From an uncultured Hellea sp. (GTDB lineage: Bacteria > Pseudomonadota > Alphaproteobacteria > Caulobacterales > Maricaulaceae): a stretch of 45,121 nucleotides of DNA. Below are positions 17,434 through 27,166 of the stretch, in pieces. The stretch spans positions 1-45,121 of the forward strand of contig CALKIX010000055.1 of NCBI GenBank assembly GCA_937995665.1, read 5' to 3'. The position numbers and the translations under genes were made by a program. The notes under the pieces are model-generated. The model had not been told where the DNA came from. It worked only from the letters and a program-made list of their open reading frames with translations, and did no database searches. The first letter of the stretch is position 1; every line of letters starts with the position of its first letter.

Positions 17434-18714
17434 CTATGTTGAAGGTTTCTTTTTTGGATTGATTTTGGAACTACGAAAGCTGCGGCCCGTCATGACGGCA
17501 TCTCTTCCAAAACGCTCGCGGGCCTTGTCGCTGGCGCGCTCGGCTTGTCCGCGCTTTAAGGCCGCGGGGTCAAGAAGGTCGCCTGCATCGCCGACGGGGG
17601 CTTGCAGCTCTGAGAGGCCTGCGCCAATGAGACGAAACTTTTGCCCCTTAGCTTCTTTTTCTAGCAGGGGCAGGCAGGTTTGAAAAATAGCATCGGCAAG
17701 CTGGATAGGCTGGGCAAGGCTGCGCCTTCGGGTCAGGCTTTTAAACTGGGCTGTTTTAAGTTTAAGGGTGACGACTTTTCCCGCAAGGTTTTTAGCTTTG
17801 CTGGCATCCGCGGTTTTTTTGCACACCTGCCAAAGCTTATCCTGCAAGGCGGCTAGCTCTGAGATATCTTCGCTAAAGGTGGTTTCTGCGGAAATGGATT
17901 TGCGCTCGCGCGTGGTTTTGACGGGGCGACTATCTTCGGCGCGGGCGAGGCGGGCGAGCCTGAGCCCCGCATCCCCAAACGCCTTGGCCATCTCTTTATC
18001 GCTGCGCTTTCGCACGTCTCTAATCGTTTCAATGCCCTTTTGGGCGAGGCTGCGCGCAAAGGCTGGCCCAACGCCATAAATAAAGCTTACAGCTTTATCG
18101 GCGAGAAAGTCCTGCGCTTCGGCGCGCCCTAACACGGCAAAGCCATTAGGCTTGTCCAAATCAGAGGCCGTTTTGGCGAGAAATTTATTATAGGATAGTC
18201 CAACGGAAACCGTAACGCCGACCTCTTTTAGAATGTCTTTTTGTAACCGTATGAGGCTTTGTGCAGGACTAGCCCTATGTATGCGCTGCGTACCAGATAA
18301 ATCGAGGAAGGCTTCATCAATAGAGAGCGGCTCGACCAAAGGCGTGAGCGCGCGCATCATATCGCGGATGCGCCCGCCATCTCTGGCATATTTTTCCATA
18401 TTCCCGCGCACGACTACGGCGTCAGGGCAAAGTTTGAGCGCTTTGAACATTGGCATCGCCGAACGTACGCCATAGATGCGCGCATGATAACAGGCGGCGG
18501 CCACAACGCCGCGCCGTCCCCCGCCTACAATGACGGGTTTGTCTCGAATATCAGGGTTGTCACGCTTTTCGACGGAACAAAAAAACGCATCACAATCAAC
18601 ATGAGCAATGGATAGCTCTGGCAGTTCTGCATGGGCGAGAAGGCGCTTAGAACCGCAGGCAGAGCAGCTATCGCCTGCCGCGGGCTGGGCGCAGTCCCGG
18701 CATAATGTCGCCAA
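17434..18714 (-). CDS. dinB: DNA polymerase IV with N-terminal zinc ribbon (TTG start)
   Basis: CRDCAQPAAGDSCSACGS then HVDCDAFFCSVEKRDNPDIRDKPVIVGGG, PLSIDEAFLDLSGT, SVGLSYNKFLAKTASDLDKPNG. Confidence 0.93.
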   Translation of the reverse strand: MATLCRDCAQPAAGDSCSACGSKRLLAHAELPELSIAHVDCDAFFCSVEKRDNPDIRDKPVIVGGGRRGVVAAACYHARIYGVRSAMPMFKALKLCPDAVVVRGNMEKYARDGGRIRDMMRALTPLVEPLSIDEAFLDLSGTQRIHRASPAQSLIRLQKDILKEVGVTVSVGLSYNKFLAKTASDLDKPNGFAVLGRAEAQDFLADKAVSFIYGVGPAFARSLAQKGIETIRDVRKRSDKEMAKAFGDAGLRLARLARAEDSRPVKTTRERKSISAETTFSEDISELAALQDKLWQVCKKTADASKAKNLAGKVVTLKLKTAQFKSLTRRRSLAQPIQLADAIFQTCLPLLEKEAKGQKFRLIGAGLSELQAPVGDAGDLLDPAALKRGQAERASDKARERFGRDAVMTGRSFRSSKINPKKKPST

Positions 18715-18910
18715 ATTTTCAGAGCCTAACAGGGCATAACTCCTCTGGTGTAGCTGGTTGTATTTGCCCTGCTGAGAGAAGGGCGTAGCCGCATTTATGG
18801 TTAACCTAAACTAAAGGGCAAGCAAACGCTTGATTAAGGATATTCTGCCATAAGGATGAGGTAGAATAATAACCGCGGACAACGTTCCGCACTTTGGTGA
18901 CCCGGGAAAT

Positions 18911-19294
18911 ATGTTACAGATCATGCCGAAAAAAGTTCTAATTGTCGAAGATAATGAGTTGAACATGAAGCTGTTCGCGGATTTGTTGGAAGCTCATGGC
19001 TATGAAACACGCCAGACGCGCGAAGGGCTTAAGGCCATTAATATTGCCCGTGATTTTGAACCCGATCTCATCTTAATGGATATTCAGCTGCCTGAAGTCT
19101 CAGGCCTTGAAGTCACAAAATGGCTTAAGGATGATAATGCATTAGCCGATATTCCTGTTGTCGCAGTCACGGCTTTTGCCATGAAGGGTGATGAGAAACG
19201 CATCCGTGACGGGGGCTGCGCGGCCTATATCGCCAAGCCAATTACCGTCTCGTCCTTTTTGGAAACAGTCCGTAAGTTTTCAGAGGCAGCTTAG
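18911..19294 (+). CDS. divK: Single-domain response regulator DivK (true start may be MPKKV at 18923)
   Basis: [27 protein letters not shown]...[24 protein letters not shown]...[14 protein letters not shown]; followed directly by pleD. Confidence 0.93.
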   Translation: MLQIMPKKVLIVEDNELNMKLFADLLEAHGYETRQTREGLKAINIARDFEPDLILMDIQLPEVSGLEVTKWLKDDNALADIPVVAVTAFAMKGDEKRIRDGGCAAYIAKPITVSSFLETVRKFSEAA

Positions 19295-19299
19295 GCAAG

Positions 19300-20667
19300 A
19301 TGTCGGCACGAATCCTGATCGTTGATGATCTTGCGCCAAATGTTAATCTGCTGGAAGTAAAGCTTCAGGCTGAATATTATGATGTCTTAACGGCCAATAG
19401 TGCTTACAAGGCGCTTGAAATCGCCAATAAAGAACCTCTCGACCTTATTCTTATGGATGCCATGATGCCGGGTATGAACGGTTTTGAAGCCTGCGAGAAG
19501 CTTAAGCAAAACCCTGAGACATGGCATATTCCGGTGATTATGGTCACGGCGTTGGAAGAAACCAAAGACCGTATTCGCGGGCTTGAGGCCGGCGCGGATG
19601 ATTTCATTACCAAGCCGATTGATGATTTTAACTTAATGGCCCGCGTGCGCTCGCTTTTGCGCCTCAAGATGGTCACGGATCAACTGCTTAGCCATACGGG
19701 ACATACGGCTGGTAATTCAAAGCCGCTCTTACAAGAAATAAATCAGGGCGCTGGCAAAATCCTTGTCATTGAAGACCATGATTTGCGCGCCAATAAAATT
19801 GCTAAGCCTTTGGGTAAAACTCATACTGTTACGGTTGAAAAAGACCCTGTTAAGGCCTTAAAGATCGCTAAAATTGGCATGGACCTTATTATTGTGAGCC
19901 TTGTCTCTGATAACTTTGATGGGCTGCGCATCTGCGCGAGCCTGCGCTTTAGTGAGCAAACACGCGAGGTGCCTATTCTCGTCGTGGGCGACCCAGAAGA
20001 TGAAAAACGCCTCGTGCGAGCCTATGATATCGGCATCAATGATACTTTAATGCGTCCGATTGAGCTTCAAGAAATGCGCGCACGAGTCAATACTTTGCTC
20101 CGCCGAAAGTTTTACGCAGATAGCCTGCGTGAGAACTTTAACGAAAATCTTGAAATGGTGGTCTCTGACCCGCTGACGGGCTTGGGAAATCGGCGCTATT
20201 TTGAACGCGCCATCGAGCCGTTTTTTGGGGCTTTTGAAGCCAGTGAGGAAGCCTTTTCAATCATGGTCTTTGATATTGATCACTTTAAACGCGTCAATGA
20301 TATTTTAGGCCATGATATGGGCGATCAAATCCTCAAAGAGATCGCGGCTCGCCTTGTCACCAATATGCGCGCCGTCGATGTCGTGAGCCGATATGGCGGC
20401 GAAGAATTTATGGTGGCGATGCCAAATACTAATGCCGAGGATGCGCTTATTGCAGCCGATAGGGTTAGAGGCTTGATTGCGGGAACGCCTGTTTTTGTGG
20501 ACGGCCAAGCCCTGCATATCACCACGAGCGCGGGGGTGGCGCAAATCAAGGAGGGTGAGCGGCTACGCGATATCTTTAAACGCGCGGACAGTGCGCTTTA
20601 TAAAGCCAAGCTAGCGGGCAGGAATAAGGTGATGGTGGCGGGCGAAACAGAGCAGGCCGCTGCTTAG
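19300..20667 (+). CDS. pleD: Diguanylate cyclase response regulator PleD (REC-REC-GGDEF)
   Basis: Two receiver domains, the first with LILMDAMMPGMNGFEACEKL; GGEEF site VVSRYGGEEFMVAMP; FKRVNDILGHDMGDQILKEIA. Confidence 0.95.
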   Translation: MSARILIVDDLAPNVNLLEVKLQAEYYDVLTANSAYKALEIANKEPLDLILMDAMMPGMNGFEACEKLKQNPETWHIPVIMVTALEETKDRIRGLEAGADDFITKPIDDFNLMARVRSLLRLKMVTDQLLSHTGHTAGNSKPLLQEINQGAGKILVIEDHDLRANKIAKPLGKTHTVTVEKDPVKALKIAKIGMDLIIVSLVSDNFDGLRICASLRFSEQTREVPILVVGDPEDEKRLVRAYDIGINDTLMRPIELQEMRARVNTLLRRKFYADSLRENFNENLEMVVSDPLTGLGNRRYFERAIEPFFGAFEASEEAFSIMVFDIDHFKRVNDILGHDMGDQILKEIAARLVTNMRAVDVVSRYGGEEFMVAMPNTNAEDALIAADRVRGLIAGTPVFVDGQALHITTSAGVAQIKEGERLRDIFKRADSALYKAKLAGRNKVMVAGETEQAAA

Positions 20668-20729
20668 CACAATATTTTTTGCGAGCCTCTAAAGCACAAT
20701 TATCGGGCAAAACACCCAATATTTAGATG

Positions 20730-20876
20730 AATCGATAGCCGCAATTGGGGTGGTCACGGCTTTGGCCCGAATATCGTGGAAGTTCGGCCGCACAGAGATA
20801 AACATATGTCAAGCATCATATTCTTTCCCCGATGCTAAAAAACTCTACCCAGAACTGCGGTTCTGGGTTTTTTTTG
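20730..20876 (+). ncRNA. Candidate structured sRNA ending in a rho-independent terminator (unclassified)
   Basis: Non-coding gap with successive hairpins AGCCG...CGGCT, GGCCCGAA...TTCGGCC, AGCATC...GATGCT and a strong terminal hairpin plus T8; 5' end not defined by sequence. Confidence 0.4.
20847..20875 (+). terminator. Rho-independent terminator
   Basis: ACCCAGAAC (20847-20855), loop TGCG, GTTCTGGGT (20860-20868) followed by T run. Confidence 0.9.
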
Positions 20877-20889
20877 AGCTATCATAATT

Positions 20890-20918
20890 CAAAAAAAAAC
20901 CGCCCAATAGGACGGCTC
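20890..20918 (-). terminator. Rho-independent terminator of rpmG (minus strand)
   Basis: On the minus strand: CCGTCC TATT GGGCGG followed by T9. Confidence 0.75.
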
Positions 20919-20941
20919 TTATTTAAGAAACTACCTAGCAG

Positions 20942-21109
20942 TTACTTAATTTTACCTTCTTTGAAGTCGACATGCTTGCGCACGACGGGGTCATATTTCT
21001 TTTTGACCATCTTCTCAGTCATTGTGCGGGCATTTTTCTTAGTCACATAAAAGTAACCTGTGCCAGCGGTGCTGTTTAAGCGGATTTTAATAGTTGTTGG
21101 CTTCGCCAT
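20942..21109 (-). CDS. rpmG: 50S ribosomal protein L33 (55 aa; below ORF-track cutoff)
   Basis: Minus-strand translation [55 protein letters not shown]. Confidence 0.97.
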   Translation of the reverse strand: MAKPTTIKIRLNSTAGTGYFYVTKKNARTMTEKMVKKKYDPVVRKHVDFKEGKIK

Positions 21110-21188
21110 GGCTTACGCCTCTCTGCTGTAATTTGAAGCGCGGAACATACTCATAAAGGGCCCAGTGTCAACTCATTGAATCAGAGTT

Positions 21189-21941
21189 TTATGGCAAAGC
21201 GTTCGGAAAAGTTTCAGACAGATATTTTCCGTTTCGCGCGTAAGAGTAGAAGATATCACGGGGCGGGCGGTCATATTTGAGATAATCTTGCAAAACATTG
21301 AGCATCATTTTGGTCGCCCGCTGGAGGTCTAGCTCCTTTATCTGCTCAAATGTGAACCAGCCCACATCCAAAAGCTCAGCACTATCTTTGATAACGGGCA
21401 GGGGGGCCTCGCCCATATCTTTGTGGAAAAACCATGCATCAAAGCGTTTATGGCGGTGGGGCGGAGTGATGGCGCGGCCAAAGACATCAATATTGGTGAG
21501 ATCAGCTTTTAGCCCTGCCGCGCGAAAGGCATCCCATGACGGATGGTTCACGTTTTTTTGCACGTCTGCGGCTTGTGCTAAAAATAATGAGGTTTCTTCA
21601 TAGGTTTCGCGAATAGCGGCCAGCACTACGGCGCGGGCTTTGCGCGGGGTAAAGGCGGCTTCTAAGATATGCGCATTGCGGGATGTTAACTTTCCAGTAT
21701 AGGCCGCATAGCTATCCGCGCGGTCAACGCGTCCGCCCGGGAACACGTATACGCTGGGCATAAAGTCGTGCCGGGCTGAACGCTTGCCCATTAATATGCG
21801 CGGATTATCGCGTGGGCCATGGGTAAGGACAATGGTGGCAGCAATCCTTGGCCGCGCGGCGCGGCTTAGCTGGGCGCGCTGGTCTTTTTCGCCCTGTGTT
21901 AAATGCCTTTCGCCAAAATTATCGAGAAGAGGTTTTTTCAT
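21189..21941 (-). CDS. Nudix hydrolase family protein
   Basis: FPGGRVDRADSYA...AAIRETYEETSLFLA Nudix-like box; sits between rnr and rpmG. Confidence 0.88.
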   Translation of the reverse strand: MKKPLLDNFGERHLTQGEKDQRAQLSRAARPRIAATIVLTHGPRDNPRILMGKRSARHDFMPSVYVFPGGRVDRADSYAAYTGKLTSRNAHILEAAFTPRKARAVVLAAIRETYEETSLFLAQAADVQKNVNHPSWDAFRAAGLKADLTNIDVFGRAITPPHRHKRFDAWFFHKDMGEAPLPVIKDSAELLDVGWFTFEQIKELDLQRATKMMLNVLQDYLKYDRPPRDIFYSYARNGKYLSETFPNALP

Positions 21942-21946
21942 TTTTC

Positions 21947-24157
21947 TTACCGTCTGCGCCGCCGATGTTTAGAACCCCGCGATTTTTGTGCATTATAGCT
22001 TGCGCGTTTAGGTTTCTTGCCAGGTTCTGGCTTGCTGAGCATTTCAAAGACCAGCCCGCCTGTGATGGGCGTAGCTTCGATGAGTTTGACTTTGACTTGC
22101 CGGCCAAAGCGGAAAGTGCCGCCTGTTTCGGCCCCGATAAGCGCTTTGCGGCGCTCATCAAAGACGAAATATTCGCGGCCCAAGCTGCGGGTTGGGATAA
22201 GCCCGTCAGCGCCCGTCTCATCCAAAGTAATGAAGAGGCCAAATTTTGTAACCCCTGTTAGACGTGCATCAAAGACGGCGCCAATACGGTCTTGCAGATA
22301 GGCGGCAATATAGCGGTCTTTGGCATCGCGCTCGGCGGCCATAGCGCGGCGCTCTGTGCTGGAAATATGCTCTGAGATTTCTTTAAGCCGCGACGCTTCG
22401 CGCTCGGTTGTGCCGTCATCGCCGAGCCCAAAAGTCGCGATGAGCGCGCGGTGCACGACTAGGTCAGCATAGCGGCGAATGGGCGAAGTGAAATGAGCGT
22501 AGTGAATAAGGTTTAGCCCAAAATGGCCCTTGGGGTCAGGATCGTAAACGGCTTGCGACTGGCTACGCAGCACCGCCATGCCGACGGTTTCCGCGAGGTC
22601 TTTCTCAGCGGCCTGTTCAAGCAAGCGGTTCAGGCGCTTGGTTGTCGTGCGCTCTCCCATTGAGAATTTAAGTCCTAGCGCAGGTAGATAGTCCGTGAGC
22701 CCTTGTAGCTTCTCGCCTGAGGGCGGTTCATGCACGCGCACAATAGTCGTTACGTTCTTCTCGGAAAGTGCCTTGGCGGCCGCGACATTGGCTTGCACCA
22801 TAAATTCTTCGACGAGCTTATGCGCGTCAAAGCGCTCACGGATTGTAATGCTAGTCACCTCGCCGGCGTCATTTACATGAACGCGGCGCTCTGGCAGCTC
22901 AATGGCCAAGGGTGCGCGCTCATTGCGGGCTTTGCGCAGGGTTTTATAGGCGGCGAAAATATCTTTAAGAATATCCTTAACGGGCAGGGCAGCGTCTCCT
23001 GGCTGTCCGTCAAAGGCTTCTTGCGCTTGGGCATAGGTCAGCCGCGCATGAGAACGCATAATGCCGCGATGGAAACGGTGGGATAACTTGATGCCCATCT
23101 TGTCAAATTTCATACAGACGGCAAGGCAGGCGCGGTCTTCATCAGGACGCAGAGAGCATAAATCTGATGACAGCTCATGGGGCAGCATCGGCTCGACGCG
23201 GTCGGGCAAGTAAACGGAATTGCCTTTATTTTCGGCGCTGCGGTCAAGGGCGGAGCCGGGGGTCACAAAAGCGGCCACATCGGCAATCGCGACCCAAACC
23301 TCCCAGCCGCCGCCTTTGATAGGCTTGGCGTAAACGGCATCGTCAAAGTCTTTTGCATCAACAGGATCAATGGTCAGCAGTGGTAACCCGCGAAGATCTT
23401 CGCGAGTCTTAGACAGGGCGGGCAGGCTCAGCGCCTTGGCCTGTTCAATCACCTCATCATCAAAGCCCATCGGAATTTCATTTTCATAAAGCGAGATAAG
23501 CGAGGCGGCCTTGGCATTATTGGCTGTGCCAACGGTCTCGATAATTTCGGCAAGGCGCAAATCGCCTTGGTTGCGGCGTGAGGATTGAAAAACCACAAGG
23601 TCATTCTCTTGCGCGCCATCAGGCACTTTGCGGGGCTTATAATCATGGCGGGACTTTTTATTGACAGGCTGAATACGCCAGCCGCGTCCGCCTTGGTGTA
23701 AAATGCCCAAATGCTTTGACGGCCCAGAGCCAAGCTTTTTCATCACTTGAGCGATGATAAGTCCGTTTTGTTTTTTGATGCGGCAGAGTGCGCGCCCGCC
23801 AACGCCAAGCGTAGCAGCGGCATGGCCGCGGGCTTTTTTAGAGACTGGCCCCTCGCGCACAATCACGCTGGGGGGCGGGCCGTCTTGTTTCCAGATTTCA
23901 GGCGCGCCGACCATGTCGCCTTCATCGTCAATATGGGTGACTTTAATCACCATAACGCCGGGCAGGTCGTCAGCCTCGCGGAAGGTTTTGGATTTGGATT
24001 TCTTTAAAACGCCATCATCCACCATCTCGCGCAGGAGCTGGCGCAGAATACGGCGGTCTGGGCCTTTCACGCCAAGCTGGCGGGCCAAAGCTTTATTATC
24101 AAACCTATCAGGCTGGCCGCTGACGGCCTTTAAGATGCTGTCGCGACTCAATTCCAT
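21947..24157 (-). CDS. rnr: Ribonuclease R
   Basis: LLTIDPVDAKDFDDAVYAKPIKGGGWEVWVAIADVAAFV, HFTSPIRRYADLVVHR, C-terminal S1 region and basic tail. Confidence 0.96.
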   Translation of the reverse strand: MELSRDSILKAVSGQPDRFDNKALARQLGVKGPDRRILRQLLREMVDDGVLKKSKSKTFREADDLPGVMVIKVTHIDDEGDMVGAPEIWKQDGPPPSVIVREGPVSKKARGHAAATLGVGGRALCRIKKQNGLIIAQVMKKLGSGPSKHLGILHQGGRGWRIQPVNKKSRHDYKPRKVPDGAQENDLVVFQSSRRNQGDLRLAEIIETVGTANNAKAASLISLYENEIPMGFDDEVIEQAKALSLPALSKTREDLRGLPLLTIDPVDAKDFDDAVYAKPIKGGGWEVWVAIADVAAFVTPGSALDRSAENKGNSVYLPDRVEPMLPHELSSDLCSLRPDEDRACLAVCMKFDKMGIKLSHRFHRGIMRSHARLTYAQAQEAFDGQPGDAALPVKDILKDIFAAYKTLRKARNERAPLAIELPERRVHVNDAGEVTSITIRERFDAHKLVEEFMVQANVAAAKALSEKNVTTIVRVHEPPSGEKLQGLTDYLPALGLKFSMGERTTTKRLNRLLEQAAEKDLAETVGMAVLRSQSQAVYDPDPKGHFGLNLIHYAHFTSPIRRYADLVVHRALIATFGLGDDGTTEREASRLKEISEHISSTERRAMAAERDAKDRYIAAYLQDRIGAVFDARLTGVTKFGLFITLDETGADGLIPTRSLGREYFVFDERRKALIGAETGGTFRFGRQVKVKLIEATPITGGLVFEMLSKPEPGKKPKRASYNAQKSRGSKHRRRRR

Positions 24158-24170
24158 ATGTTGACTATAG

Positions 24171-26774
24171 CTATTTTTCGTCCGCCGTCTTCTTTGTTGC
24201 GGTTTTCTTTTTTACGGCTGGCTTTTTCTTGGCTGCCGTCTTCTTTTTGACAGGCTTTTTCTTCGCTGGTTTTTTCTTTGCCGGCGACTTGGCTTCTTTT
24301 TCGGCAATATATTGCAGCGCCATTTCAACGGTTACGTCTTTGGGCTCAGTGCCTTCGGGTATAGTCGCATTGATTTTCTCATATTTGACGTATGGCCCAT
24401 ATCGGCCATCCATAATCTGGATAGGGGCGTTGGTTTCAGGGTGTTTGCCAAGGTCTTTGACCACTGTGCCTCCGCGGCGCCGGCCTGGATTGGCGATTTT
24501 ATCGGCAATACGCGCAACCGCATCATTCATCCCAACGGTCCACATTTCCTCTGGGTCTTTAATGCTAACATAGGTCGTATTATGCTTGATATAAGGCCCA
24601 AAGCGGCCAAGGGCCGTGATAATCTGGTTGCCATCTTCAGGATGTTGGCCAATTTTGCGTGGCAAAGTGATAAGGCGAATGCCTTTTTCAAGATCCATTG
24701 CGGCCACGTCCCATTGCTTAGGCAGACCTGTGCGTTTTGGCTTTTTCTCAGTTTCCATTTCCACATAGGGGCCAAAGCGGCCAACCTTTAGGACAATGTC
24801 TTTGCCCGTTTCAGGATGCGGGCCGAGGATTTTGTCTTCCACGGGAATAGCGGATTCGTCACCACCAAAGGGACGGGTGAATTTACATTCTGGGTAATTT
24901 GAGCAGCCGACAAACGCGCCAAATTTTCCAAGCTTCAAGCTGAGCTGCCCATCATCGCAAGTCGGGCATTTGCGCGGATCGCCTCCATCTTCTTTGTCAG
25001 GGAAAACAAGCGGGCGCAGCGCATCATTAAGTGCGTCAAGTACATGGGTCACGCGCAAATCTTTGGTCTCGTCAATCGAGGCTGAAAACTCGTTCCAGAA
25101 ATCATTGAGCAATGTCTTCCAGCCTAAATCACCGGCAGAAACTTTATCAAGACGCTCCTCAAGATCGGCCGTGTAGTTATATTGCACATATTTGCCAAAG
25201 AAGTTCTCAAGGAATGCGGTCAGCAAGCGGCCCTTATCAACAGGCGTAAAGCGGCGCTTATCGAGCGTGACATAGCCGCGATCTTGGAGCACTTTTAGAA
25301 TAGAAGCATAGGTCGAAGGGCGTCCAATACCGAGCTCTTCCATGCGCTTAACAAGGCTGGCTTCGGAATAGCGCGGGGGCGGCTGGGTGAAATGCTGCTC
25401 GGCTTTGACGTCTTTGGCGTCAACGCTATCGCCCGTTTCGACAGGGGCGAGCAGGGCGTTATCGTCATCTTTGGCTTCTGTTGAGGGCTTGGTTTCCTCA
25501 TAGAGCTTTAGGAAACCATCAAAACGGACAACTTGGCCTGTGGCGCGAAGCCCGACCATATTGTCTTTATCGGCCATTTCAATTGTTGTGCGCTCTAGCT
25601 TAGCAGAGGACATCTGGCTGGCCATTGCGCGCTTCCAAATCAGGTCATAAAGCTTGGCCATATCGCCTGCGAGTTTAAGCGAGCTTGGCGTGCGGGCAAA
25701 GCTTGTTGGGCGGATTGCTTCATGGGCCTCTTGGGCATTTTTGGCTTTAGATTTATATTCGCGGTGCTGACCGGGCAGGTAATCATCACCAAATTCGGTG
25801 CCTATAGTGGCGCGGCAATCACTTATTGCTTCACCGACCATAGAGATGCCGTCCGTTCGCATATAGGTAATCAAGCCCGTTGTTTCGCCGCCAACTTTGA
25901 CGCCTTCATATAGCTTTTGTGCGGTGCGCATTGTCTGGGTGGCAGAGAAGCCAAGTTTACGAGAGGCTTCTTGCTGAAGCGTTGATGTCATAAATGGCGC
26001 TTGCGGATTACGCGTAATTGGCTTGGCTACCACGGAGGTCACAGAGAGGCTAGCCGCATTCACGGCGGCTTCAGCGGCCTTGGCGTCAGCTTCATTAGCT
26101 AATGAGAATTTATCAAGCTTCTCGCCGCGCAGGGAGACGAGCCTTGCAGGGAAGTCACTGCCCTTGGCATTTTTCATCACTGCGCCGAGTGACCAATATT
26201 CACGGTTCTGGAAATTATCAATCTCCGTCTCGCGCTCACATATTAGGCGTAGGGCAACTGACTGCACACGTCCAGCTGAGCGTGAGCCGGGAAGTTTGCG
26301 CCACAAAACAGGCGAGAGCGTAAAGCCCACAAGATAATCCAGCGCACGGCGGGCCAGATAAGCCTCCACCAATTCCATATCTAGCTCGCGCGGATTTGCG
26401 ATCGCATCGGTGACAGACTTTTTGGTGATGGCATTAAAGACAACGCGTTCAATCGGCTTGTCTTTTAGTAGCTTCTTTTTCTTAGATAGAACATCCAAAA
26501 GATGCCATGAAATAGCTTCGCCTTCTCTATCCGGGTCGGTTGCGAGGATAAGTTTGTCAGAGTTTTTAAGCGCTGTCTCGATATCCTTGACGCGTTTCTT
26601 GGCTTTGGTGTCTACTGCCCATGACATGGCGAAATCATTTTCGGGATCAACCGAGCCATTTTTACTGGGCAGATCGCGAATATGACCAAAGCTGGCGAGG
26701 ACTTTATAGTCGGGGCCGAGGTATTTTTCGATGGTTTTGGCTTTGGCCGGGGACTCAACAATTACGAGATTCAT
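24171..26774 (-). CDS. topA: DNA topoisomerase I with Lys-rich C-terminal tail
   Basis: MNLVIVESPAKAKTIEKYLGPDYKVLASFGHIRDLP, LITYMRTDG, C4 zinc domain CPTCDDGQLSLKLGKFGAFVGCSNYPEC, KKPAKKKPVKKKTAAKKK tail. Confidence 0.97.
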   Translation of the reverse strand: MNLVIVESPAKAKTIEKYLGPDYKVLASFGHIRDLPSKNGSVDPENDFAMSWAVDTKAKKRVKDIETALKNSDKLILATDPDREGEAISWHLLDVLSKKKKLLKDKPIERVVFNAITKKSVTDAIANPRELDMELVEAYLARRALDYLVGFTLSPVLWRKLPGSRSAGRVQSVALRLICERETEIDNFQNREYWSLGAVMKNAKGSDFPARLVSLRGEKLDKFSLANEADAKAAEAAVNAASLSVTSVVAKPITRNPQAPFMTSTLQQEASRKLGFSATQTMRTAQKLYEGVKVGGETTGLITYMRTDGISMVGEAISDCRATIGTEFGDDYLPGQHREYKSKAKNAQEAHEAIRPTSFARTPSSLKLAGDMAKLYDLIWKRAMASQMSSAKLERTTIEMADKDNMVGLRATGQVVRFDGFLKLYEETKPSTEAKDDDNALLAPVETGDSVDAKDVKAEQHFTQPPPRYSEASLVKRMEELGIGRPSTYASILKVLQDRGYVTLDKRRFTPVDKGRLLTAFLENFFGKYVQYNYTADLEERLDKVSAGDLGWKTLLNDFWNEFSASIDETKDLRVTHVLDALNDALRPLVFPDKEDGGDPRKCPTCDDGQLSLKLGKFGAFVGCSNYPECKFTRPFGGDESAIPVEDKILGPHPETGKDIVLKVGRFGPYVEMETEKKPKRTGLPKQWDVAAMDLEKGIRLITLPRKIGQHPEDGNQIITALGRFGPYIKHNTTYVSIKDPEEMWTVGMNDAVARIADKIANPGRRRGGTVVKDLGKHPETNAPIQIMDGRYGPYVKYEKINATIPEGTEPKDVTVEMALQYIAEKEAKSPAKKKPAKKKPVKKKTAAKKKPAVKKKTATKKTADEK

Positions 26775-26965
26775 TCTCGATATTCCTCACTTTACGGCAA
26801 AAACCGATGAAACGACTCCGAAATAGAGTGGCTTGAAACGCGCATTTGCGCGGAGTTTTCATAATTGTCAACCGTGGGCATCACAGTAGGGGCGTTAAGA
26901 TTAAAAAAACCATATTGATTTTAAGAAAAATTTATGCAACTATAGCGTGTAAATGAGAGAGAAAT

Positions 26966-27166
26966 ATGGTCAAAAATACAAATAAGTCTACGGGGCGTCG
27001 CCGCAATGAAAATGGTTCGATACCAAAACATATGGTGAAGACTTATGTGTCTACCATGCTGACGGAATTAGCAGTGATGGCGAAAGAGGCAGATTTGAAT
27101 GATCTGTCATCTCTTCTACGGGCTACAGAATCTGCAGCACGTATAGATGCTAAAAACCTGGAATAG
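26966..27166 (+). CDS. Small uncharacterised protein (66 aa)
   Basis: ORF MVKNTNKSTGRRRNENGSIPKHMVKTYVSTMLTELAVMAKEADLNDLSSLLRATESAARIDAKNLE; SD-like GAGAGA just upstream, TATAGC -10-like box at 26941; no opposing coding gene over most of its length. Confidence 0.65.
   Translation: MVKNTNKSTGRRRNENGSIPKHMVKTYVSTMLTELAVMAKEADLNDLSSLLRATESAARIDAKNLE

Noticed and set aside
24175-24290. Imperfect tandem repeat at the 3' end of topA
   Set aside because: It encodes the Lys/Ala/Pro-rich C-terminal tail common in alphaproteobacterial TopA; not a mobile or CRISPR-like repeat.
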